A stretch of 64,000 nt of DNA from Streptomyces olivochromogenes (GCF_001514115.1 NZ_KQ948467.1:141768-205767); one strand, 5' to 3'. Counted from the first letter of the stretch, positions 1 to 7,908 are shown. Translations and numbers: made by a program. The notes: generated by a model not told the origin, from the letters alone.

Positions 1-483
1 GCTGCGCGGGCCGTCGCAGCCCACCAGGTATCGGGCGGTCACCCGGTACGGCCCGTCCGGCCCGCGCACGTCCGCGGTCACCGTGGCGTCGTCCTGGCCG
101 ACCCCGACCATCTCGTGTCCGCGGCGTACGTCGGCGCCGAGTTCGCGGGCGCGTTCGTCGAGCAGGCGCTCCAGTCGCGGTTGCGGGAGCGGCAGCCCCC
201 GCAGCGGGGGATCTGCCAAGGGCGAGAAGTCCACATGCACACCGCCGAACGGGTACCGGGGAGCCGGGTGTACGAGGCCGGTGCCGGCGGCTTCGAACCG
301 GTCCAGCAGGCCCCGGTAGCGCAGCAGTTGCAGGATCTGCCCGCCGAGACCGTTGGCCTTCGGGGTCTCTCCGGGTCGCGGCTGCCGCTCCAGAACCAGC
401 GGTCGCACGCCGGCCAGGCGCAGTTCACCGGCCAGCATCAGGCCGGTCGGGCCGGCACCCACGATGATCACGTCGGCGTCCAT
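1..483 (-). CDS. FAD-dependent aromatic monooxygenase, N-terminal part (gene runs off the left edge)
   Basis: Only the first 161 codons are present. The ATG at 483 has a purine-rich GGGGAGGGG just upstream. Near the N-terminus is the FAD-binding GAGPTGLMLAGEL fold, followed by LERQPRPGETPKANGL, where the Glu would contact the FAD ribose. The conserved LVGCDG motif of flavoprotein hydroxylases lies at the window edge. This matches the PheA/TfdB/RdmE class of single-component NAD(P)H hydroxylases, which oxygenate aromatic or polyketide substrates in the cytoplasm. The substrate cannot be told from this half. No regulator is adjacent; the next gene is 300 bp away on the same strand and unrelated. 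Confidence 0.9.
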   Translation of the reverse strand, partial: MDADVIIVGAGPTGLMLAGELRLAGVRPLVLERQPRPGETPKANGLGGQILQLLRYRGLLDRFEAAGTGLVHPAPRYPFGGVHVDFSPLADPPLRGLPLPQPRLERLLDERARELGADVRRGHEMVGVGQDDATVTADVRGPDGPYRVTARYLVGCDGPRS

Positions 484-787
484 CACCGGCCCCTCCCCGC
501 GCGGTCTTCCGTCGCGTCCCCGCGCGACCCGGTCGTCGACAACAACACGCGCACTTCGCTACTCCCGTTTCCGCAGGTTGTGGCCTCGGCCGAGGATTCT
601 GCGGCACGACCGGGGTCTTGCCGCAAGCCCCCCGGTCCGCTATATGTTGAGACTGGAGGAGAGCCGGTACTTCCTTCCCGCCATGGTCCGTTGTGGAGGA
701 CCACCTCCTCGCGAAGCGGCGCCGCACACGCCGGTGGTCGGCCCAGGAAGATCCCCCGAGCGACGCCACAGCCGCGAGGGCGGCCGG
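484..787. other. Intergenic stretch with one strong inverted repeat
   Basis: About 300 bp separate the monooxygenase start from the end of the DUF3152 gene. No convincing coding frame is seen. At 600-625 is a hairpin with outer arms TGCGGCA and TGCCGCA and inner arms GACC and GGTC. It could end the DUF3152 transcript, which runs leftwards, but no T-tract follows. The remainder should hold the monooxygenase promoter; I see no clear consensus boxes. Confidence 0.4.
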
Positions 788-1744
788 TCAGGGCACGGCA
801 GGTCCCGTGACGAGTCGGCCCTCTCTGTCGTACGGCCAGACGTTGGGGACGCAGCCGTGCATGCCCTTGATCTGCTGCATCATCACGGGGGCGGGCTTGC
901 CCGCGCCGGGGCAGGTCACGTGGTTGTGGCCGAGGAAGTGGCCGACCTCGTGGTTGACGATCAGCGCCCGGTAGGCGGCCACGTCGTGCGCGTACACCGG
1001 AGTCGCCAGCAGCCACCGTCTGAGGTTGACCACGACGTCCTTGCCCACGCTGCAGTTGACCTCACCGCCGGTGTCGAGTCCGTACCGGCCGCATATCTTG
1101 TCCACCGTTCCCGGTGTGGCGAGCCGTACGACGAAGTCGGGCGTGCCGCCGGTGACACGCCGGAACGCGCTCTCGCCGTCGGCCGTCCAGCCGCGCGGGT
1201 CGGCGAGTATGCCCTCCACCTGCTTGGCGACGTCGGCGGCCGACTGCTTGAGGCCGTCCTCGACGACGACCTCGTAGCGCAGCAGCCGGCTGCCCCGCCC
1301 CACGGTCCCGCTCCCACCGCCCGCGGTGGAGAACGTGCCGGGGCCCGAGGACGGGACGGAGTCCGGGGAGGAGGCCGGTGCGGAGGACCCCGAGGACGGC
1401 TTGCCCATCCCGCTGGTCCTGGCGCCGGGTTCCTTGCTGTGCTCGGCGCCGGCCGTCGTACTGCTCGGCTTCGCCGACCGGTCCGGTGTCGTCGAGGGCT
1501 CGTCCGGCGCCGACCGGGAGGGCCGCGCGACGGCAGCGGGCCGGTCGTCGCTTCCGGAGGCCGTGGGCGTCCGGTTGATGGCGAGGGCGGCGACGGAGAC
1601 GAGAACGGCGAACGCGGCGACGCCCCCCAGCAGAGGTCCCTTCCCCTTCCGGCCGCGCCCGTCGGCGTGCGCGGGGCCGCCGCGACGACGATGGGATCGC
1701 GGGGGCGGGGGCGGGGGCGTCGCACGGTGGGCGGTCGTGGTCAT
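788..1744 (-). CDS. DUF3152 membrane-anchored protein with metzincin-like zinc motif
   Basis: Predicted 318 aa from ATG 1744; the frame stays open further upstream, but a short cytoplasmic N-terminus suits this start. It has a Pro/Arg-rich N-terminus, one membrane helix at about 38-56, a low-complexity Ser/Pro/Gly linker to about 150, then a C-terminal DUF3152 domain. That domain contains HEVGHFLGHNH from residue 265, which fits HExxHxxGxxH exactly, followed after about 12 residues by APVMMQQ, a plausible Met-turn. Seen: the zinc-ligand pattern. Known: DUF3152 is widespread in actinomycetes and little characterised. Inferred: an extracytoplasmic membrane-tethered metalloprotease or a zinc-binding relative. 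It is transcribed away from the two-component genes and shares a 160-bp intergenic region with them. Confidence 0.85.
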   Translation of the reverse strand: MTTTAHRATPPPPPPRSHRRRGGPAHADGRGRKGKGPLLGGVAAFAVLVSVAALAINRTPTASGSDDRPAAVARPSRSAPDEPSTTPDRSAKPSSTTAGAEHSKEPGARTSGMGKPSSGSSAPASSPDSVPSSGPGTFSTAGGGSGTVGRGSRLLRYEVVVEDGLKQSAADVAKQVEGILADPRGWTADGESAFRRVTGGTPDFVVRLATPGTVDKICGRYGLDTGGEVNCSVGKDVVVNLRRWLLATPVYAHDVAAYRALIVNHEVGHFLGHNHVTCPGAGKPAPVMMQQIKGMHGCVPNVWPYDREGRLVTGPAVP

Positions 1745-1905
1745 GGCCGTCAAGGCTGCGCACACGATGTGATGGGACCTGGATCGGAAGATAACGAGAA
1801 CGTAACGCCCGATCGTGGGTGGGGCTATGTGATCGTCCCGTAACAGTTCCCCGGCCGGACGCGGTCTCCGCGTCAAGTCCCTTGATCCGTACGGATACTG
1901 AGTGC

Positions 1906-2604
1906 ATGCCACGTGTCCTGCTCATCGAAGACGACCGCGCCGTACGGGAGGGCGTCCTGCTCGCGCTGAGCCGCCAGGGACACGACGTCGCCGCCGTGGG
2001 GACCGGCGAGGACGGGCTGGCCCAGCTGCGGTCCTTCCGACCGGACGTCGTCGTGCTCGATCTCATGCTCCCCGGCCTGAGCGGTCTCGAGGTGTGCCGC
2101 CGGATCCGGACAGAGGACCAGGTGCCGATCATCATGGCGACCGCCCGGGGCGACGACACGGACATCGTGGTCGGTCTCGAAGCCGGAGCGGACGACTATG
2201 TCGTGAAGCCGGTGCAGGCACGCGTCCTGGAAGCCCGCATACGTGCCGTCCTGCGCCGGGTCGGCGGAGCGCCCGCCGACGGTGGCATACCGAAGATCGA
2301 GGCCCACGGGGAGAACGGCGAACTGGCCATCGACCGATCCGGGTTGGCCGTCACCCGGCAGGGTGTGCCGGTCTCCCTCGCCCCTTCCGAACTGCGGCTC
2401 CTGCTGACGCTCTCGGCCTCGCCCGGCCAGGTGTTCTCCCGGCAGCAGTTGCTGGAGGCGGTCTGGGAGCACAGCTACCACGGCGACTCGCGGCTGGTGG
2501 ACGCCTGCGTCAAGCGGCTGCGCACCAAGATGGGCGAGCCGGCGGGCCAACCGCGCTACATCCAGACCGTGCGCGGTTTCGGCTACCGGTTCCAGTCCCG
2601 GTGA
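1906..2604 (+). CDS. OmpR/PhoB-family response regulator, AfsQ1-like
   Basis: Predicted 232 aa. The receiver domain (1-120) has acidic residues D9/D10, phospho-acceptor D52 in VVVLDLMLPG and K101 in DDYVVKPVQ. The winged-helix DNA-binding domain occupies about 130-230 and ends in the typical VRGFGYRF. The DDYVVKPVQARVLEARIRAV stretch resembles AfsQ1 of S. coelicolor more than CseB, by memory of those sequences. I chose ATG 1906; no good ribosome-binding site precedes it. A possible -10 hexamer GATACT at 1894-1899 would give a leaderless transcript. The gene overlaps the kinase start by 3 nt (GTGA), so the two are translationally coupled. It probably controls its own operon. Confidence 0.93.
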   Translation: MPRVLLIEDDRAVREGVLLALSRQGHDVAAVGTGEDGLAQLRSFRPDVVVLDLMLPGLSGLEVCRRIRTEDQVPIIMATARGDDTDIVVGLEAGADDYVVKPVQARVLEARIRAVLRRVGGAPADGGIPKIEAHGENGELAIDRSGLAVTRQGVPVSLAPSELRLLLTLSASPGQVFSRQQLLEAVWEHSYHGDSRLVDACVKRLRTKMGEPAGQPRYIQTVRGFGYRFQSR

Positions 2605-4109
2605 AACCACCGCTGCGCGGCCTGCGCGGCCGACTGCTCGTGGCGTTCGTGCTCGTCGCCGCCGTCGCCACCCTGACCACAGGCGCCCTGACCTTCCGGG
2701 AGGCCCGCACCGGGGTGCTCCAGCAGAGCCAGGACAACGTGATCAAACGCCTGCGGTATCACGTCAACGCCCTGGCGGCAGGCGTCAGTTACCCCCCGAC
2801 CGGGCCCGACCTGGAGTGGATCGCCACTGAGGTGGCCCGCGCGGAACCTGCGCAGAACTGGCGCGTACTGGCCACCTATCGCGAACTGCGGGCCACTTCC
2901 ACACCACAGGACAGGTTCACCGAACTGACACCCGCCATGCGGTCGGCCGTGAGCTCCCGCCGGGCCGCCGTCTTCCAGCGGGTGTCGACGCCCGGCGGCT
3001 CCTCGCTCGTCGTCGGCCTGCCGGTCACCTTCGAGACCCCCAGCGAACACCCGGCCTCCGGGGTCGCAGTCTTCCTGACCGTGCCGCAGACCGGTGAACA
3101 GGGTTACGTCGACGCCCTGGTCGCCGCCATCGGTCGCGCCGTCCTGCCCGCCCTGGGCCTGGCCGTCCTGCTCGCCCTGCTGGCCGCCCGGGGCGTGCTG
3201 CGTCCGGTACGGGAGTTGCGCCGCGCCACTCGCAGGATCGCCGAGGGTCACCTGGACACCCGGCTCGCCATCAACGGCTCCGACGAACTCGCCGACCTTT
3301 CCCACACCTTCAACGAGACCGCGGCCGCGTTGGAGGGGTCCGTGGCCGAACTGCGCCGCATGGAGGCCCGCGCCCGCCGTTTCGTCGCGGACGTGTCGCA
3401 CGAGCTGCGCACCCCGCTGGCCGCGATGTCGGCGGTCACCGACGTCCTCGACGAGGACGCGGCCGGGCTGACCCCGGACACCGCCACGGCCGTACGGCTC
3501 ATCAGCGAGGAAACCGTGAAGCTGGCCCGCCTGGTGGACGACCTGATGGAGATCTCCCGCTTCGACGCGGGCGCGGCGGCCCTGCAACTGGACGACATCG
3601 ACCTCGCCGAGTCCCTCCGCCGCACCCTCGCCGCCCGCGCCTGGCTGGACACGGTGGACGTCCTGCTCCCCGAGCTCGGCGAACTGCGCGGCCGGGTCGA
3701 CCCGCGCCGCCTCGACGTGGTCGTCGCGAACCTGGTCGGCAACGCGCTCCGCCACGGCGCACGCCCGGTACAACTGCTCCTGTACGCACGGGAGTCGCCG
3801 GACCCGGACGGCACGGGGGAGTCGCCGGACGCGGACGGCACGGGGTGGGCGGTCATCGAGGTGCGGGACAGCGGTCCGGGCATCCCCGCCGACGTCCTGC
3901 CGCACGTCTTCGACCGTTTCTACAAGTCGGACACCGCCCGGACCAGAACGGAGGGCAGTGGACTCGGGCTCTCGATCACGGCCGAGAACGTCCATCTGCA
4001 CGGTGGCACGGTCCGGGCGGCGAACCGCGCGGAGGGCGGCGCCGTGTTCACGGTCTGGATCCCCCTGGGACGGTCCCCGGGACAGCCTCTGGAACGGGAG
4101 GGTTCATGA
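2601..4109 (+). CDS. Sensor histidine kinase, AfsQ2-like
   Basis: Predicted 502 aa from GTG 2601, which overlaps the regulator stop codon. Order of parts: membrane helix about 9-29, extracytoplasmic sensor region about 30-175, second helix about 178-200, HAMP, H-box ADVSHELRTPL with phospho-acceptor H267, N-box VVANLVGNALRHG, G1 box DSGPGIP, and G2 box GSGLGLSI. It phosphorylates the upstream regulator in response to an envelope signal. Odd feature: between the N and G1 boxes the 9-residue unit ESPDPDGTG is repeated (ESPDADGTG) as a 27-bp tandem duplication at 3792-3845, which lengthens the ATP-lid side loop. The last four bases overlap the lipoprotein gene (ATGA), so three genes form one operon. 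Confidence 0.95.
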   Translation: MKPPLRGLRGRLLVAFVLVAAVATLTTGALTFREARTGVLQQSQDNVIKRLRYHVNALAAGVSYPPTGPDLEWIATEVARAEPAQNWRVLATYRELRATSTPQDRFTELTPAMRSAVSSRRAAVFQRVSTPGGSSLVVGLPVTFETPSEHPASGVAVFLTVPQTGEQGYVDALVAAIGRAVLPALGLAVLLALLAARGVLRPVRELRRATRRIAEGHLDTRLAINGSDELADLSHTFNETAAALEGSVAELRRMEARARRFVADVSHELRTPLAAMSAVTDVLDEDAAGLTPDTATAVRLISEETVKLARLVDDLMEISRFDAGAAALQLDDIDLAESLRRTLAARAWLDTVDVLLPELGELRGRVDPRRLDVVVANLVGNALRHGARPVQLLLYARESPDPDGTGESPDADGTGWAVIEVRDSGPGIPADVLPHVFDRFYKSDTARTRTEGSGLGLSITAENVHLHGGTVRAANRAEGGAVFTVWIPLGRSPGQPLEREGS

Positions 4110-4630
4110 GCCGCACGCGCCGGTCGTCGCGGACCGCGCTGCTGCTCGCGACCGCCTTCCTGCTCTCCTCCTGCGGCATCCCCGAGACCGGCGTCGTGGA
4201 GGCCGGAGAACCCGCCACCGGCATCCGGCCGACCCATGTCCTCTACTTCGTCGGCGAGGGCACCCTGCTTGCCGTACGCCGCCATGTCTTCGGCCAGGGC
4301 GGCATCGAGACGGCGGTGGCGATGCTGTTCCAGGGCCCGGACGCACAGGAACGCCGTAAGGGCATGACCACCGAGCTTCCGCCGATGAGGGACGCCCCAA
4401 CGGTCCGGACGGACGGCGGACGGCTGTCGATCGAACTGCCGGACCGGACTGATCCACTGACCGGGACAGCACTCGCCCAGCTGGTCTGCACGGCCGCCGG
4501 CGCCCGCCTCGTCGAGACCCCGGACGCCGACACCGCATCGACGCGCATGACCGTGACCGTCACGGGGCCCGGCGGCTGGCGCGCCGAAGGCTCCAGCGCG
4601 ACGTGCCCATCCATGACGGGGGCCGGCTGA
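4106..4630 (+). CDS. Small lipoprotein coupled to the two-component system
   Basis: Predicted 174 aa. The ATG overlaps the kinase TGA. A lipoprotein signal peptide is clear: Arg-rich n-region, hydrophobic core and lipobox LLSSC, with the modified Cys at about residue 23. The mature part has a pattern seen in GerMN-like and other small actinomycete lipoproteins encoded beside sensor kinases, but I cannot assign a domain with certainty. A role in modulating the sensor from the outer face of the membrane is inferred from position alone; the CseA lipoprotein of the sigE operon is a precedent for that arrangement. Confidence 0.85.
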   Translation: MSRTRRSSRTALLLATAFLLSSCGIPETGVVEAGEPATGIRPTHVLYFVGEGTLLAVRRHVFGQGGIETAVAMLFQGPDAQERRKGMTTELPPMRDAPTVRTDGGRLSIELPDRTDPLTGTALAQLVCTAAGARLVETPDADTASTRMTVTVTGPGGWRAEGSSATCPSMTGAG

Positions 4631-4653
4631 ATGTCGGGCGTGACCGGTGCGGT

Positions 4654-4752
4654 CTAGTCACTGGTCATCAGGCTGACCTGTGCCGCCGGGTGGGACGGCG
4701 AGGCGAGGGTGACGATCCAGCCGTGGTTCATGACCTCTTCAAAGCGTCGCTT
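4654..4752 (-). pseudogene. Remnant of a second VOC/glyoxalase-family gene
   Basis: Read on the minus strand, this stretch encodes VMNHGWIVTLASP followed by AAQVSLMTSD and then TAG. This is the recognisable first-beta-alpha segment of glyoxalase/bleomycin-resistance (VOC) proteins, where a module like F-x-VMDHGWI-x-TF-x-S is usual. About 28 codons survive; the upstream start region and all downstream modules are missing. It lies directly downstream of the intact VOC gene on the same strand, so it looks like the leftover of a tandem paralogue. It could instead be a very short expressed peptide, which I think unlikely. Confidence 0.6.
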
Positions 4753-4753
4753 G

Positions 4754-5239
4754 TCACCGCCCCGGTAGCCGGACCTGGACCTCTTGCAGCACCCACCCGT
4801 TGCCGTCCGGATCGCTGAACGAGGCGAACGAGGCGTAGCTGCGGCCCTCTGGATCGGGGCCGTCCGCCTGATCCTGCACGCCCGCGTCGTAGACGTTGTG
4901 GTAGATCTCGCTCACCTCGACGCCTCTGCTGATCAGGTCGGCACAGGCCTGTTCCAAGTCGGAGACCACAAGGTAGTTGTGGGCGGAGCCCGGCGCCGCG
5001 GGGGTGATCCCGCGGCCGAAGTGAATCGAGCATTCCGACCCCGGTGGCGTGAGCTGCACGAGCCGGAATCTCGGACTGGCCTCGAAGTCCGCATCGAGCC
5101 GCCACCCCAGGCTTCGATAGAAGTCCAGGGCGCGACTGACGTCGGTGACCGGGACGACGGCGACCTCGAGCCTCATGCTCATGGTCGGCTCCTTGACGAC
5201 GTCCGTTGCGCCGTCCTGCTCTCTCTGCTGGGTGCTCAT
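4754..5239 (-). CDS. VOC (glyoxalase/bleomycin-resistance) superfamily protein
   Basis: Predicted 161 aa from ATG 5239, which has GGGAG seven bases upstream; a second ATG at codon 20 is less well placed. The body matches a single VOC domain: VAVVPVTDVSRALDFYRSLGW at the start, CSIHFGRG in the middle and FSDPDGNGWVLQEV at the end. Such proteins use paired beta-alpha-beta-beta-beta modules to bind a metal and small substrates; roles include lactoylglutathione lyase, dioxygenases and drug sequestration, and none can be picked here. It is divergent from the ArsR-SRPBCC gene, with about 245 bp between them that hold that gene's operator. Confidence 0.88.
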   Translation of the reverse strand: MSTQQREQDGATDVVKEPTMSMRLEVAVVPVTDVSRALDFYRSLGWRLDADFEASPRFRLVQLTPPGSECSIHFGRGITPAAPGSAHNYLVVSDLEQACADLISRGVEVSEIYHNVYDAGVQDQADGPDPEGRSYASFASFSDPDGNGWVLQEVQVRLPGR

Positions 5240-5448
5240 GGCGATCTCCCATGACGGCCGCCCGGTTCGGCTGTGGCCCCTGATAGGCCCCCACCGGCGG
5301 GAACCCGAGCACCGGCTCCGGGTCACCCATGGACCGACTACGCGGTAGTTGTCGTACGACCGATGATATTGGCGATGACGTCCGACGGCGCGCCGAGCTC
5401 ATCGTTCCCCGGGTGAATCAAGGCTTCCGAAGATCCGCAGATCCGCCA

Positions 5449-5479
5449 TTGACATTATGCAGGTAAGTGCCTGCATAAT
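5449..5479 (+). promoter_or_regulatory. Promoter with perfect 10-bp inverted repeat (ArsR-type operator)
   Basis: A consensus -35 TTGACA (5449-5454) and a -10 CATAAT (5474-5479) stand 19 bp apart. A perfect inverted repeat with arms ATTATGCAGG (5454-5463) and CCTGCATAAT (5470-5479) and a 6-bp spacer covers the whole spacer and the -10 box. The GTG start at 5485 falls where transcription should begin, so the mRNA would be leaderless. ArsR/SmtB repressors bind such AT-rich imperfect or perfect dyads, so autoregulation is the natural reading. Confidence 0.7.
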
Positions 5480-5484
5480 AGAGC

Positions 5485-6294
5485 GTGAGCCTCGAAGCTA
5501 GAGCGATTGACTTGGTCTTCAAAGCGCTGGCCGACCCCACCCGGCGACTCCTGCTCGACCGTCTGCGGGAGCACAACGGCCAGACGCTGAGTGAGCTGTG
5601 CGAGCGGTTGGACATGAAGCGCCAGTCGGCGACACAGCATCTCGACATCCTTGGGCAGGCCAATCTCGTGACCGTCGTGCGACGGGGACGGGAGCGGCTT
5701 CACTACCTCAACCCGACACCGATCCACGAGATGGAGGAGCGCTGGATATCGGGGTTCGACAAGCCCCGCCTGCAAGCGATCAGTGCCATCAAGAACCAGG
5801 CAGAGGAGTACGCCATGACCGACGGACCCACGTCCGTGCCGACCTATGTCTATGTCACCTACATCCGCGCGAGTGCGGAGCAGGTGTGGCAAGCCCTGAC
5901 GGACGCGGACCTGACGGCGCGCTACTGGGGACACGCCAACATCTCGGACTGGCAACCTGGTTCGACCTGGGAGCACCGACGCGTCGACGGCTCAGGTGTC
6001 GTCGATGTCGTCGGTCAAGTGATGAAGACCGAGCCTCCCACGCGCTTGGTCATCACCTTTGAAGACGCCCCCGACGCCGAAACGCCGAGGGAACCGTCGG
6101 TCGTCACCTTTCTCGTCGAACCACACGAGGACATCGTCCGCCTCACCGTGACCCACGAGAATCTCCCCAACCAGGAGATGCTCAACGGCATCTCGCGCGG
6201 ATGGCCGGCCGTGTTGGCGAACCTCAAGTCGCTGCTCGAGACCGGCGATGTCCTCCCGCAGGCGCCATGGGAGATGTCTCCTGGGCACGCCTGA
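5485..6294 (+). CDS. ArsR-family regulator fused to an SRPBCC (AHSA1) domain
   Basis: Predicted 269 aa from GTG 5485. Residues 1-100 form an ArsR winged helix: FKALADPTRRLLLDRL, then LSELCERLDMKRQSATQHLDIL as the recognition region, with no CxC or other metal-binding Cys pattern. Residues about 120-260 match an activator-of-Hsp90-type SRPBCC ligand-binding fold (VYVTYIRASAEQVWQALTD, ARYWGHANISDW). In most genomes these two domains are separate neighbouring genes; here they are one polypeptide, with MTDGPT at the junction (codon 111) looking like an old start. Inferred role: repressor that senses a hydrophobic ligand through its own SRPBCC part. Confidence 0.9.
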   Translation: MSLEARAIDLVFKALADPTRRLLLDRLREHNGQTLSELCERLDMKRQSATQHLDILGQANLVTVVRRGRERLHYLNPTPIHEMEERWISGFDKPRLQAISAIKNQAEEYAMTDGPTSVPTYVYVTYIRASAEQVWQALTDADLTARYWGHANISDWQPGSTWEHRRVDGSGVVDVVGQVMKTEPPTRLVITFEDAPDAETPREPSVVTFLVEPHEDIVRLTVTHENLPNQEMLNGISRGWPAVLANLKSLLETGDVLPQAPWEMSPGHA

Positions 6295-6377
6295 GACGTC
6301 ACCCGCCACCACCATTCCCGCACTCACCCTCGTGCACGTCCGCAGAAGCCCACGCACGACCGCAGAAAGAAGTCGAC

Positions 6378-6863
6378 ATGATGGACACCACCCCGCTGCG
6401 GGACGCCTACCGCGCGCTGCTGGACGCTGCCGCCACCGTGGCCGGCTCCGGCGACACGAACTCCGCCCCGCCGACCGGCGAATGGAACGCCGAGCAGATT
6501 CTGGCGCACGTCGCCCTGGTCAACGCCGCCACCCTCGCCACGGTCTCCTGTGTCGCCGCGGGATCGAACACGACGTACGACAACCGCATGGCGCTCGACA
6601 CCTGGACCATCGAACGCCTCATCGCGCTCGCCGGCGGCAACACAGGGCTTCGAGACCGGATCCGCCTCCAAGGGGACGCCCTCTGCGCACTCGGCGGACC
6701 GATGCTGAGCGACGCCGAACTCGACACACCGGTGCCGACCCGTCTCCTGTCCAAGGACACCGCCCTGGTCGATCAGCCCATGCCACTGAGAGACCTCATC
6801 ACCGGCCTCGCGGAAGTGGAGCTGCCCGGCCACACCAAGCAGCTCCTGGCCCTGCTGGGCTGA
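6378..6863 (+). CDS. DinB-like/maleylpyruvate-isomerase-like helical protein
   Basis: Predicted 161 aa. Two ATG codons stand in tandem at 6378 and 6381; AGAAAGAAG precedes them. The sequence is helical, with WNAEQILAHVALVN near residue 35-50, which resembles the second helix of DinB/MDMPI four-helix bundles where His ligands a metal; the other usual His positions are not clear. It follows the ArsR-SRPBCC gene by 83 bp on the same strand and may share its transcript. Function unknown; DinB-type proteins often act as thiol-dependent metalloenzymes. Confidence 0.7.
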   Translation: MMDTTPLRDAYRALLDAAATVAGSGDTNSAPPTGEWNAEQILAHVALVNAATLATVSCVAAGSNTTYDNRMALDTWTIERLIALAGGNTGLRDRIRLQGDALCALGGPMLSDAELDTPVPTRLLSKDTALVDQPMPLRDLITGLAEVELPGHTKQLLALLG

Positions 6864-6918
6864 GCGCCCCTGAGTTCTCCCGCCGCCGTGGCCCGCCAGG
6901 CAACCAGTAAGCAGGACT

Positions 6919-6952
6919 GAAGCTTTCTGAAACAAAAGCTAACTGGAGCTTC
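6919..6952. promoter_or_regulatory. Inverted repeats upstream of the EamA/LysR operon
   Basis: AGCTTT (6921-6926) and AAAGCT (6935-6940) form a 6-bp dyad with 8-bp spacer, and a further GAGCTTC follows at 6946-6952, giving three related half-sites in 35 bp. They lie 27-60 bp before the transporter start, the expected place for a control site. The likely binder is the LysR protein encoded at the end of the operon, but this is inference. Confidence 0.4.
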
Positions 6953-6978
6953 TCGTTCTGGTCGGCGATGGTGGAGTC

Positions 6979-7908
6979 ATGTCCACACGCATCGCCTCTC
7001 CCCGTTTCCTCGCCCTGGCCGGCACCGTCGTGCTGTGGGCGTCGGCCTTTCCCGCCATCCGGGTCGGTATCGACGGTCTGGGAGTGGCGGCGCTGTCGTT
7101 CCTGCGGCTCCTGATCGCCGCTGTCGCGCTGCTGGCCGTGGCGCCCTTCGCGAAGGTACGGCTGCCGCGACGCGGCGACCTGCCGCTGATCACCCTGTGC
7201 GGGGCCACCGGCATGACCGCGTACCAGGTCCTGCTCAACTGGGGCGAAGTGCACGTGGAGGCCGGAACCGCGAGCCTGCTCATCGCGATCGCCCCCGTCT
7301 TCAGTGTGCTGCTGGGAAGCCTGTTCCTCGGCGAGCGGCTCACCCGCGACATCGTCGTCGGCAGCGTCGTCGCGCTCGCGGGCGCGGCCGTCGTCAGCCT
7401 GGCCCGGGGCACCGGCGGGTTCTCCGTCTCGGCCCTCGTCATCCTGGCGGCCGCCGTGGTCCAAGGGGTCTACCACTTCGCGAGCAAGCCCCTGCTGCGC
7501 CACTACACCGGTCTGGAGGTCGCCACATACGCGATGGTCGCGGGTACGGTCTTCGCGCTGCCCCTGATCCCCGCCACCTGGCAGGCGACCGTCCACGCCC
7601 CGGCCGCCGCACTCGCTTCCGCCGCCTACCTGGGCCTCCTGCCCTCTGCCCTCGGCTTCGTCATCTGGGCCTACGCCGTTGCCCGGCTGCCGCTCGCCGT
7701 CTCCACCGCGGCCCTGTACCTGGTGCCGCCGGTGGCCCTGATCGTCTCCTTCGTCTGGCTGGCGGAGGTGCCCCGCCCCGTCGCGCTGGCCGGTGGAGCG
7801 ATCAGTGTCGCGGGAGTGATCCTGATCAGCCGGCACAAGCAGAACCGCCACCTCGTCAACGCCCCCGCCGTGGACGCGTCCGAGCCGCAAGGAGCCGCCT
7901 GTGCTTGA
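6979..7908 (+). CDS. EamA-family (DMT superfamily) transporter
   Basis: Predicted 309 aa with about ten hydrophobic segments in two EamA repeats (about 10-140 and 150-285). The first begins LAGTVVLWASAFPAIRVGIDGLG and includes the conserved LGE after helix 4 (LFLGERL). Such drug/metabolite transporters export amino acids, metabolites or toxic compounds across the cytoplasmic membrane; the substrate is not evident. The final eight bases overlap the LysR gene start, so the pair is co-translated and the regulator most likely controls the exporter. Confidence 0.93.
   Translation: MSTRIASPRFLALAGTVVLWASAFPAIRVGIDGLGVAALSFLRLLIAAVALLAVAPFAKVRLPRRGDLPLITLCGATGMTAYQVLLNWGEVHVEAGTASLLIAIAPVFSVLLGSLFLGERLTRDIVVGSVVALAGAAVVSLARGTGGFSVSALVILAAAVVQGVYHFASKPLLRHYTGLEVATYAMVAGTVFALPLIPATWQATVHAPAAALASAAYLGLLPSALGFVIWAYAVARLPLAVSTAALYLVPPVALIVSFVWLAEVPRPVALAGGAISVAGVILISRHKQNRHLVNAPAVDASEPQGAACA

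Noticed and set aside
1802..1844. Two GTAAC motifs upstream of the response regulator, considered as an AfsQ1-type direct-repeat site
   Set aside because: They are 38 bp apart, whereas the reported AfsQ1 site has closely spaced copies; two 5-mers are expected by chance.
1906..4630. Identifying the two-component operon as the sigE-linked cse system
   Set aside because: No sigma factor gene is upstream, the lipoprotein gene follows rather than precedes the regulator, and the receiver domain looks closer to AfsQ1.
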